From Lactobacillus delbrueckii (lineage in GTDB: Bacteria > Bacillota > Bacilli > Lactobacillales > Lactobacillaceae), in the NCBI GenBank assembly GCA_004556255.1, contig SFHY01000096.1, forward strand, positions 1-5,684: a stretch of DNA of 5,684 bases. Direction: 5' to 3'. The first letter of the stretch is position 1, and each line of letters opens with the position of its first letter. A program made the translations under genes and the position numbers. Shown piece by piece: positions 1 to 5,684 of the stretch. The notes below the pieces were generated by a model that was not told the DNA's origin, ran no database searches, and was given only the letters and a program-made list of their open reading frames with translations.

Positions 1-2
1 GG

Positions 3-62
3 TATCCAGATGATGAATACTTCTTTCTGCGATTAATGGAAATATCCCGAAAGGCATCCTAA
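3..62 (+). CDS. Possible 3' end of an unrecognised ORF, cut by the window edge
   Basis: The frame beginning at base 3 is open from the window edge and stops at TAA (60-62). It gives about 19 residues rich in acidic and aromatic side chains (YPDDEYFFLRL...) ending in a basic ISRKAS tail. The amino-acid mix is plausible for a real C-terminus, but 19 codons without a stop is weak evidence. No family is recognised. The following bases (71-100) faintly resemble an insertion-sequence end, so it could be the tail of a transposase; that is inference. It could equally be non-coding. If real, the gene converges on the minus-strand gene that ends at 231. Confidence 0.25.
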   Translation, partial: YPDDEYFFLRLMEISRKAS

Positions 63-182
63 ATCTCACAGCCGTTTACACAAGTTTTTATACTGAACCG
101 TTTCTTTTATACTAGTTTCTGCACCTTAATTCTCAACTTTTAATTTTTGTTTTTCACGAATCTCCAAGTAGAAAATACCAAG
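63..182. other. AT-rich non-coding stretch with short direct repeat
   Basis: No convincing gene on either strand. The nonamer TTTTATACT occurs twice (86-94 and 105-113), 19 bases apart, and TTTACACAAG lies at 75-84. The motif TTTACACAA near an end is reminiscent, from memory, of the termini of IS256-family elements, but no matching inverted partner is in the window. TATACT inside each nonamer resembles a -10 box, but neither copy has a good -35 at proper spacing. Confidence 0.4.
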
Positions 183-217
183 AAAAGGCCGCTGGTCACT
201 CAGACCAGCAGCCTTTT
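183..217 (-). terminator. Intrinsic terminator of the zinc-ribbon gene
   Basis: GCTGGTC (191-197) pairs with GACCAGC (203-209) around a five-base loop. The stem extends through GGC/GCC and AAAA/TTTT. The only interruption (190/210) is a C-A mismatch in a plus-strand RNA but a G-U wobble in a minus-strand RNA, so the hairpin is more stable for the minus-strand transcript. It starts 14 bases after the stop codon at 231-233 and is followed on that strand by UUUUCUU. The plus-strand copy also ends in TTTTTAT, so it could stop transcription from the left too. Confidence 0.85.
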
Positions 218-230
218 TATCTGCAAAAAA

Positions 231-1313
231 CTATTCTTCACTATTTTCCTCGGGCTTGACCATTGGCTGGAACATATTGATACCGGCCAAAACCGTGGTC
301 AGGCAGCTGACCAGGATCAAGAGGTAGCCGGAAATGCCGATGGCCACGGCATAGCTCTTCAAGCTGGAAACAGCCTGGCTTAAGTAGCTGGCCGCGCTAG
401 TCGTCTGGGCCAATTGGTAAAAGAGGTAGATCAAGACCAGGCTTTCGACCAGGGACAAGGCAAAGGCCCGGACCCGGGAGACCCGGGTATTCTGGCTGAC
501 AGCCAGCATGATGAAGACTGGCAAGAGCAGGAAGATGGCCAGGAAGAGATAGAGAATCAAGGCGGGAACGATCTTGCCCGCCGCGATCTGCCGGTTGGCG
601 ACTTCAAAGAAGACGCTGGCCACAGTCAGCTTGCTGCTGGAGGTCACGAAGCCTGTCCCCAGGAAAAGCAGGACCAGGGTGATCAAACTGGTCAAGAGGA
701 TGGAGAACTGGATGATGCCGAAGTTCCGGGACTTCTTGGTCTTCTTTTTCACCTTTTCCACCTTGGCTTCAAATTTCGGGTGGGCCTGGCTGAAGTCTTC
801 ATTCTTCTCTTCAATTTCGCTTTCCTTTTCGTCAAAGGCATTGAAGACTTTAGAAGCAGACTGCCGGATGTATTCAGTCAAGTTCCGGTCAGCCGTGTAT
901 TCGCCCTGGGAGTCCCGATGGCCGGTCCAGATGAGGAGAGCCATGGAGACAGCAAAAGCCGTCCAGCCCAGAGACCGGGAGAAGCTCATGATGATCAAAA
1001 GGCCCACGCCGACCAGGAAGGCGATTGTGGTGTTGTCTCTCATCCACTGGATCATTTTTTCCACGGTTGGGTTGCCGGTGAAGGCATTCTGTTCCTGCTT
1101 TTGCCGGTAGGCGGACCGGCTGAGCTTGTCAGCTGGTTCTTTTTCTAAAGACCGGTCGGCTTCTTCCCGGTTGACTTCACTTCTTTCCACATTTTCTGCC
1201 ACGGCTTCTTCAGTAAAGTAGTCGCGGCGGTATTTTTCCACATTGAATCCACAGTTCGGGCAGGTCTTTTCCTGGCCAGTCAGAGCCTGTCCACAGTTGG
1301 GACACTTTTTCAT
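231..1313 (-). CDS. Zinc-ribbon polytopic membrane protein
   Basis: A 360-residue protein that starts with a zinc ribbon: two CPNC knuckles with Cys at 4, 7, 18 and 21, ten residues apart, which can bind one Zn ion. A charged, probably cytoplasmic stretch follows (about 25-92, Glu/Arg/Lys-rich). Then come two close membrane helices (about 97-113 and 116-131), a highly charged helical segment (about 155-196, ending in KKKTKKS) and four more helices (about 200-222, 247-271, 281-301, 321-345). The C-tail is short and acidic. This layout matches a group of uncharacterised zinc-ribbon membrane proteins common in lactobacilli (possibly the one catalogued as DUF6574, from memory). Substrate and role are unknown; a sensory or regulatory membrane role is only a guess. 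The start is supported by AAAGGA eight bases upstream, and the gene has its own promoter and terminator, so it looks like a single-gene unit. No truncation is visible. Confidence 0.9.
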   Translation of the reverse strand: MKKCPNCGQALTGQEKTCPNCGFNVEKYRRDYFTEEAVAENVERSEVNREEADRSLEKEPADKLSRSAYRQKQEQNAFTGNPTVEKMIQWMRDNTTIAFLVGVGLLIIMSFSRSLGWTAFAVSMALLIWTGHRDSQGEYTADRNLTEYIRQSASKVFNAFDEKESEIEEKNEDFSQAHPKFEAKVEKVKKKTKKSRNFGIIQFSILLTSLITLVLLFLGTGFVTSSSKLTVASVFFEVANRQIAAGKIVPALILYLFLAIFLLLPVFIMLAVSQNTRVSRVRAFALSLVESLVLIYLFYQLAQTTSAASYLSQAVSSLKSYAVAIGISGYLLILVSCLTTVLAGINMFQPMVKPEENSEE

Positions 1314-1321
1314 AGTAATCG

Positions 1322-1327
1322 TCCTTT
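1322..1327 (-). promoter_or_regulatory. Ribosome binding site of the zinc-ribbon gene
   Basis: On the minus strand AAAGGA ends eight bases before the ATG at 1313-1311. This good Shine-Dalgarno match fixes the start codon. It contrasts with the MMPL gene to the right, which has none. Confidence 0.8.
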
Positions 1328-1347
1328 GCTAGTGTTTCTTTTTCCAC

Positions 1348-1376
1348 ATTATAGCATTTTCCTTCCGGAGGCAAAA
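1348..1376 (-). promoter_or_regulatory. Extended -10 promoter of the zinc-ribbon gene
   Basis: On the minus strand TGCTATAAT (1356-1348) contains a perfect TATAAT preceded by TGN, the extended -10 form used by vegetative sigma factors. A weak -35 candidate TTTTGC lies at 1376-1371, 17 bases upstream. Transcription would start near 1340, giving a leader of roughly 25-30 bases that includes the AAAGGA site. The -35 overlaps the T-run of the terminator from the gene upstream. No operator or riboswitch fits in so short a leader. Confidence 0.8.
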
Positions 1377-1404
1377 AAGAACCCGCCAAAGATGACGGGT
1401 TCTT
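1373..1404 (-). terminator. Intrinsic terminator of the MMPL gene
   Basis: Read on the minus strand, AAGAACCCG (1404-1396) and CGGGTTCTT (1385-1377) form a perfect nine-pair stem around a ten-base loop, followed by TTTT (1376-1373). It lies about 21 bases beyond the TAA at 1428-1426, the expected place. The plus-strand version lacks a T-run, so it is directional. Confidence 0.9.
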
Positions 1405-1425
1405 AATGCATTATTTAGCTTTCAT

Positions 1426-4400
1426 TTAAGACTTCTTGCCGAAGCTGAGACCCTTCTTGCGGCCTGCCCACTTAGGCCATGGGAAGCCTTCGTAGGTCAG
1501 CTTGGTTGAAGCAGACAGGTTGATCGGCATCAAGAAGACCAGGATGGCCAGACCGATGATGACCCCGATGGCCACTTCGATCAAGGTTGGCACGCCTGAT
1601 GGGATCAAGGCTGCAAAAGTACCACCCAGGATGACGGCGGCTGAGATGACAACCGTCCCGATAACCGTACATGCCTCCAGGATTCTTGCGCTAGGCAAAG
1701 CATGCGGATCGCTGTCGCGGTAGCGCATCATGACGAAGATGCTGTAGTCGACCCCGAGGGCGATCAACATGATGAAGGTAAAGAACGGCACGTTCCAAGC
1801 CAGGGTGCTCCGGCCCATCACGCCGCTGACAACCCAGCGGGTGATTGACAGAGAACTGATGTAGGCCAAAAGCAGGGTCCCCAGGATGTAGATCGGCTGC
1901 AGCAGACTCCGGGTGACGAAGATCAAGGCAATGCCGATACCGATCAGCATGATAGCCATAGTTCTGGTAAAGTCACCGCTGGCTGTGTTCTTGGTGTCTT
2001 CGATGGTTGAGCTTTGCCCGCCCATTTCGACTTCAGCCTTGCCCAGGTCGGTCCCCTTGAGGGACTTGCGGGCCATAGCGCTCAAAGCTTGTGAGTGCTC
2101 TGCGGCACTTTCAGAACTTGGGTTGCTGTCCAGAATGATGATGATCATGGCACTCTTCTTGTCCGGGCTGAGGAAGACCTTGAGGGACTTCTGCAGGTCG
2201 GCGTTGTGCTTCAAGACGTAGCTTGGCACGTAGAAGGTGTCAGAGGCCTTGGACTTGCGCAGACCATTCAAGTATGAGCCGGCGGAAACCAGACCGTTGT
2301 TGACGGCAGTCAAACCACTGGTAATGGCTGGCGTCTTTTCAGCGAGCTTGCTTGCGCCGCTGGAAAGCTGGCTGGTACCGGACTGCAGCTTGTCAGCCCC
2401 TTCAGCCAGTTGGCTTGAACCGTTGACGCCTTGAGCCAGGCCGTTCTTCAGTTGCCCTGCACCAGATTGGAGCTGCCCGGCACCGCTGGTCAAGCGGCTC
2501 GCGCCGTTAGCCAGTTGAGCCGCGCCGCTGACGCCGCTGGCCAAACCGTTAGCCAGTTGGCCGGCACCGGAGTTGACCTGGCCGGCACCGGAGTTGACTT
2601 GGCTGGCACCGGAGTTGACCTTCTTAGCCCCGCTGACCAACGTGCCCGTGCCGGAGTAAAGGCTGGATGCACCAGTGTTCAGCTTGCCAGCACCAGCGTA
2701 GAGGTTGATTGCACCAGCATTCAGCTTGCCAGCGCCAGCGTAAAGGCTGTTTGCGCCGGCATTCAGCTGGCCGGCGCCATTGTAAAGGCTGACCGCACCA
2801 GTGTTCAACTGGCCAGCACCATTGTAAAGGCTGATCGCGCCAGTATTTGCCTGGCCGGCACCGGTGTAAAGGCTGTTTGCACCGGTATTAACCTTGCTGA
2901 TGCCGTCGTAAAGGGATTCAGCACCAGTATTCAGCTTGTTTGCGCCTTGTGAAAGGGCCAAGGCACCTGCCATCCCCTTGCTCAAACCACTGTAAATTGA
3001 GTTTGAGCCAGTGTAAAGCTTGTGAGCGCCAGTTGCAAGAGCGTCAACTGCTGACTGCATTTGGCTGATCTTGCCCAAGCCAGACTTCAAGTCACTAATC
3101 CCGCTGGCTGCCTGGGTGCTCAAAGTGCTTGAGCCGGAAGCAAGCTGGGAAACAGCTGCCTGCAGTTGCTGTACTTGCGTGCTCAAGTCAGCCGTTGAGC
3201 CAATAGTGCTCAAGCCGCCTGCAGCTGATTGAATGCCACTAGCGGCAGCGTTCATGCTGGTAGCTGCAGAACCGGCAGCGCCCAAGCCGCGGTTTGCAGT
3301 ATCTAAACCATCCCTAGTAGAAGACAAGCTGCCGTTAAGTGAGTTAAGTTCATTTAGCAGTTCTTTTTGCAAAGTTGGGTCTGAAACCTTTTTAATTGAT
3401 GCCGCAAGGCTGCCGGCCGCACCACTTGCAGTAGTCAAGCCGCGGCCTGCAGCGGTCAAACCAGATTGAGCAGATTCCAGTCCTTTTTGCAGGCTGCCAA
3501 CTTGCCCTTGCAGGCTTTGCAGACCGCTGACCAGGCTGGAGATCTTTGAAGTGTCAATGTTTGGCACGCTAATCTGGCTAACCTTGCCATTAAGTTGTTG
3601 CAAGCCATTGTTCAGATCAGTCAACCCTTGTGACAATTGGTCAAGCTGATCGGCGTTCAAGGAGCTGGCGTTTTCTGACAGCTGGCTCTTCAGCTGGTCA
3701 AGGCCAGCAACCAAGGTGTTCATGTTGGCCGTCAGGTCCTTGGCGCCATTGGTCAAGGTCTGAGTGCCAGTGTACAGGCTGCTTGCGCCAGTTGCCAAAG
3801 AGCTGGTCCCGTCCTTAAGACTTGAGCTGCCAGTTACCAGTTGAGAGGTACCGTCCTTTAAGCTGCCAGCACCAGTGTACAGGCTGCCGATACCGTCTTT
3901 CAAACTGCCAGCACCAGTATAGAGAGTGCTGATGCCGTTCTTCAAAGTACCTGCGCCAGTGTAGGCGGTATTGATACCATTCTTAAGCGTACCAGCGCCA
4001 GTATAAAGACTGGCAACGCCGTTCTTCAGAGTACTTGCCCCGGTGTACAGGCTTGCAGTACCGTTCTTCAAACTGCCGGCACCATTTCTCAAAGTCTGGG
4101 CGCCAGTTGCCAAGGAGCCAGTACCACTGGCCAAGGCTTGGGTACCATTCTTCAGCTTCTGGGTACCAGCAGACAGGGTGTTGGCCCCGCTAGACAACTT
4201 TCTAGTGCCGGAGTAAAGGGCGTCTGCCCCAACTGACAGGGTCTTGGTCCCGTTAAAGAGGGTGCCTGCCCCGTCGTAGAGAGCGATTGAACCGTTATAA
4301 AGCTTAACCGTCCCCGTGTACAGGTCCTTGGCTCCGTCACTCAAAGTGCCAGTGCCTTCGTCGAGCTGGTCAGCCCCGTTAGCCAGTTTCTTGGCCCCGC

Positions 4401-5586
4401 TGGTCACCTGCTCGCTGCCCTTAGTCAATTTGCCGACACCCTTTTCCAACTTGGCGGTCCCGTCGGTAACTGACTTCAGCTGCTTCTTAACGTAGAGCAG
4501 CTTGATCTTTTCGTTGTATGGCTCAGTCGCGGACATAACCTTGTCCACGCCTTCAGAATTGCGCAACTTCCGCGTCAATTCGTCGATCAGCTTCAAGTCC
4601 TTCTCATTATCGAGCTTGTGGTCACTCTTAATGTAAAGGTATGACGGCATAGCCATCCCTTTAGAGAAGTGCTTTTGCACCAGGTTCAGCCCTTGCTTGG
4701 AAGGAACTGAATCTGAAATTTCTGCCGTGTCGTCGTAATTCAAAACGTTAGAGTAAGTAACGAAGAACGGAGCAACGACAACCGCTACTGCTGCCAAGAA
4801 GACAACTGGCCGCTTCAAAGTAGCGCTGGAAATCCGGTGCCACATCTTGCTTGGGTTTTCCCCAGCGAATTCCTTGCTTGGCCAGAACATCTTCTTGCCC
4901 AAAGTGGCCATGAAGAAGGGGTTCAAAGTCAAGAGGACAACCAGCAGGACCAGAACGCCGACAGCAACGCCGGAAGCAGACCGGTAAACGGAGAAGTTGG
5001 CTAAGCCCAAAGCGGAGAAACCGATCAGGATTGAGGAGCCGGAGTAAAGAATAGTCCGGCCGGCCTTCTTGATCGAGTCCTTCGTGGCCTCAGCCACCCC
5101 CAGGCCATTGCCCAGGTCCTCCTTAAAGTGGTTATATAGCAGAATGTTGTAGTCGGTCCCGATCCCGAACAAAACAATCACCATGAAGACCTGGGTGAAG
5201 TTGGAGAACGGGAAGTTGATTTGGTTGACCAGGTTGGTCACAATTGAGAAGGAAACCAGGAAGGAAATCCCAACCGTCAAAAGTGACACAAGCGGGACAA
5301 CCGGTGACCGGAAGACGATGATCAACACGATGAAGATGAAGACCACCGTGATCAATTCCGTCTTCTTGATCCCTTCTTGGATCGAGCTGGTAAAGTCATT
5401 GTTGAGTACGTCTGCCCCAGTGACGTAGGTTCTTACCCCACTGGTCTTGACGGCCTTGTTGGTGTCTACGTTATTGCCGGTATTGGCGGTAGGGGCATTC
5501 CCTCCACCGTCGTTGTTAGCGTATAACGGATTGCCGTTTGCGCCGCGGATTACATCCTCATCTATTGGTTTGTCCTCGTCTACCAT
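1426..5586 (-). CDS. MMPL-family membrane protein with giant heptad-repeat loop, 5' truncated
   Basis: A 1386-residue protein of the MMPL/RND superfamily, proton-driven exporters of lipids or other envelope compounds; the substrate here is unknown. Residues 1-42 are a polar Asn/Gly/Asp leader foreign to the family. Residues 43-76 match the end of the first extracellular domain (TYVTGADVLNNDF). Membrane helices follow at about 77-94, 96-119, 131-151, 178-197, 203-229 and 260-278. The loop 279-1208 holds a porter-like part, heptads 377-614, a helical linker 615-846, heptads 847-1077 and a second porter part to about 1205. Five more helices follow (about 1209-1225, 1229-1249, 1266-1287, 1306-1327, 1333-1355). 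The paired proton-relay signatures are present: GIGTDY with Asp145 and LGVDYS with Asp1280. Helix 1 and most of the first extracellular domain are absent, leaving 11 helices instead of 12. No Shine-Dalgarno is visible before the ATG, and an in-frame TAA lies at 5601-5599. The N-terminus is therefore probably a rearrangement product and the gene may be a pseudogene, although the other 1340 codons are intact. A terminator follows. Confidence 0.85.
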   Translation of the reverse strand: MVDEDKPIDEDVIRGANGNPLYANNDGGGNAPTANTGNNVDTNKAVKTSGVRTYVTGADVLNNDFTSSIQEGIKKTELITVVFIFIVLIIVFRSPVVPLVSLLTVGISFLVSFSIVTNLVNQINFPFSNFTQVFMVIVLFGIGTDYNILLYNHFKEDLGNGLGVAEATKDSIKKAGRTILYSGSSILIGFSALGLANFSVYRSASGVAVGVLVLLVVLLTLNPFFMATLGKKMFWPSKEFAGENPSKMWHRISSATLKRPVVFLAAVAVVVAPFFVTYSNVLNYDDTAEISDSVPSKQGLNLVQKHFSKGMAMPSYLYIKSDHKLDNEKDLKLIDELTRKLRNSEGVDKVMSATEPYNEKIKLLYVKKQLKSVTDGTAKLEKGVGKLTKGSEQVTSGAKKLANGADQLDEGTGTLSDGAKDLYTGTVKLYNGSIALYDGAGTLFNGTKTLSVGADALYSGTRKLSSGANTLSAGTQKLKNGTQALASGTGSLATGAQTLRNGAGSLKNGTASLYTGASTLKNGVASLYTGAGTLKNGINTAYTGAGTLKNGISTLYTGAGSLKDGIGSLYTGAGSLKDGTSQLVTGSSSLKDGTSSLATGASSLYTGTQTLTNGAKDLTANMNTLVAGLDQLKSQLSENASSLNADQLDQLSQGLTDLNNGLQQLNGKVSQISVPNIDTSKISSLVSGLQSLQGQVGSLQKGLESAQSGLTAAGRGLTTASGAAGSLAASIKKVSDPTLQKELLNELNSLNGSLSSTRDGLDTANRGLGAAGSAATSMNAAASGIQSAAGGLSTIGSTADLSTQVQQLQAAVSQLASGSSTLSTQAASGISDLKSGLGKISQMQSAVDALATGAHKLYTGSNSIYSGLSKGMAGALALSQGANKLNTGAESLYDGISKVNTGANSLYTGAGQANTGAISLYNGAGQLNTGAVSLYNGAGQLNAGANSLYAGAGKLNAGAINLYAGAGKLNTGASSLYSGTGTLVSGAKKVNSGASQVNSGAGQVNSGAGQLANGLASGVSGAAQLANGASRLTSGAGQLQSGAGQLKNGLAQGVNGSSQLAEGADKLQSGTSQLSSGASKLAEKTPAITSGLTAVNNGLVSAGSYLNGLRKSKASDTFYVPSYVLKHNADLQKSLKVFLSPDKKSAMIIIILDSNPSSESAAEHSQALSAMARKSLKGTDLGKAEVEMGGQSSTIEDTKNTASGDFTRTMAIMLIGIGIALIFVTRSLLQPIYILGTLLLAYISSLSITRWVVSGVMGRSTLAWNVPFFTFIMLIALGVDYSIFVMMRYRDSDPHALPSARILEACTVIGTVVISAAVILGGTFAALIPSGVPTLIEVAIGVIIGLAILVFLMPINLSASTKLTYEGFPWPKWAGRKKGLSFGKKS
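2356..3048 (-). repeat. Heptad block 2 (33 x 21 bp) inside the MMPL gene
   Basis: Residues 847-1077 divide without gaps into 33 heptads of the form xxxLxxG, for example AGQLNTG, AVSLYNG, AGKLNAG. In the middle (about 2650-2945) heptads alternate between an LN type and an LY type, giving a 14-residue (42-bp) higher-order unit. Nucleotide copies there are close, which suggests recent duplication. Toward the C-terminal end the units diverge to VNSG and LANG forms, and two (LASGVSG, LAQGVNG) lack the Leu at position 4. Such repeats are known from YhgE/Pip and YueB-like surface proteins. Confidence 0.9.
3049..3744 (-). other. Helical linker between the two heptad blocks of the MMPL protein
   Basis: Residues 615-846 lack the xxxLxxG pattern and are rich in Gln, Ser, Leu, Ala and Asn (LDQLKSQLSENAS, LDQLSQGLTDLNN), as expected of coiled-coil helices. 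A short non-helical break is visible at about 672-680 (ISVPNIDTS), and a second, proline-containing segment at about 732-742 (KKVSDPTLQKE). The two flanks of each break could fold back as antiparallel helical hairpins, placing the two heptad blocks side by side as one stalk. This is inference from sequence pattern only. Confidence 0.55.
3745..4458 (-). repeat. Heptad block 1 (34 x 21 bp) inside the MMPL gene
   Basis: Residues 377-614 divide without gaps into 34 heptads xxxLxxG. The first 15 or so are diverse (VGKLTKG, ADQLDEG, TKTLSVG). From about 3780 to 4090 they become a regular alternation of an LKNG/LKDG heptad and an LYTG heptad, i.e. a 42-bp unit repeated with small changes. One unit (INTAYTG) has Ala in place of the conserved Leu. 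The block is nearly the same length as block 2 (34 against 33), consistent with the two pairing as arms of one extended extracellular stalk; this last point is inference. Confidence 0.9.
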
Positions 5587-5603
5587 ATATCTTATGTTTT
5601 AGT

Positions 5604-5684
5604 TTACCATGGAGATGCTTTGCCGGCGGCCATGGCGGCGTCGCCTACACCCATGACAGCGTTATTAATTGCCTGCGCTTTCTG
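5604..5684 (-). CDS. C-terminal end of an unrecognised ORF, cut by the window edge
   Basis: On the minus strand a frame is open from the window edge to TAA at 5606-5604, giving 26 residues ending in Ala/Gly-rich sequence (AMAAGKASPW). G/C-ending codons dominate (GCC, GGC, GTC, GAC, ATG), like the real genes here, so it is likely coding. It stops 17 bases before the ATG of the MMPL gene, in a different frame. No family is recognised. It may be a gene whose end was created by the same rearrangement that removed the MMPL N-terminus, or the C-terminus of a normal upstream gene. A start fragment of the MMPL gene itself is a third, weaker possibility. Confidence 0.45.
   Translation of the reverse strand, partial: QKAQAINNAVMGVGDAAMAAGKASPW

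Noticed and set aside
147..383. Plus-strand ORF of 78 residues at the left
   Set aside because: It runs through the terminator hairpin and into the 3' end of the zinc-ribbon gene, and has no recognisable Shine-Dalgarno.
414..1148. Plus-strand ORFs of 244 and 178 residues opposite the zinc-ribbon gene
   Set aside because: They lie entirely within a convincing minus-strand gene that has its own promoter, ribosome site and terminator. Their composition (runs of Asp/Gln/Gly) is a shadow of the opposite codons.
2431..2952. Plus-strand ORF of 173 residues across heptad block 2
   Set aside because: It is the antisense of the 21-bp repeats: the repetition keeps stops out of all copies at once. It has no ribosome site and its repeats only mirror the minus-strand gene.
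2356..4458. Regular short repeats as a CRISPR array
   Set aside because: Units are 21 bp, contiguous and in frame with no unique spacers. They encode xxxLxxG heptads.
5587..5606. A simple one-base frameshift joining the upstream ORF to the MMPL ORF
   Set aside because: All three minus-strand frames contain stops between 5607 and 5576 or just above the start, so no single-base change gives a continuous reading frame across the gap.
5622..5645. GC-rich near-palindrome around GCCATGGC as a terminator or operator
   Set aside because: The symmetric core is only eight bases, the flanks do not pair, and there is no T-run. It lies inside the apparent coding frame, where GCC/GGC Ala/Gly codons explain it.

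Overview
The window reads as low-GC-phylum (Firmicutes) chromosomal DNA from a lactobacillus with fairly high GC. The third codon positions are G/C-rich (GTC, ATC, AAG, CTG/TTG). Ribosome sites are of the AAAGGA type, the promoter is a clean extended -10, and the main protein belongs to the lactobacillar MMPL group with long YhgE/Pip-like heptad repeats. Lactobacillus delbrueckii or a close relative is my best guess. It rests on composition and protein style, not on a database match.

Layout. Positions 1-62 hold the possible 3' end of an unrecognised plus-strand ORF. Positions 63-182 are AT-rich and non-coding, with a short direct repeat and a sequence faintly like an IS256-family end. Both recognisable genes lie on the minus strand. 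The right-hand one (1426-5586) encodes a very large MMPL/RND-type membrane protein of 1386 residues. Its extracellular loop carries 34 plus 33 heptads of the pattern xxxLxxG around a helical linker. It ends in a clear intrinsic terminator (1373-1404). Immediately downstream, with its -35 overlapping the U-tract of that terminator, is a promoter for the second gene (231-1313), a zinc-ribbon protein with about six membrane segments. That gene ends at a second hairpin (183-217). The two genes are therefore adjacent and co-oriented but appear to be separate transcription units. I see no direct evidence that they work together, beyond both being envelope proteins.

The most notable anomaly is the 5' end of the MMPL gene. 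The protein enters the family fold only at the end of the first extracellular domain. The first membrane helix and most of that domain, normally about 150 or more residues, are missing. In their place is a roughly 42-residue polar Asn/Gly/Asp-rich leader of different codon use, with no recognisable Shine-Dalgarno sequence and an in-frame stop only 12 bases upstream. A different reading frame, open from the window edge, stops 17 bases before this ATG (5604-5684). This looks like a recombination or deletion junction that beheaded the transporter gene. Whether the remainder is expressed as a rearranged surface protein or is a decaying pseudogene cannot be decided from the sequence alone.
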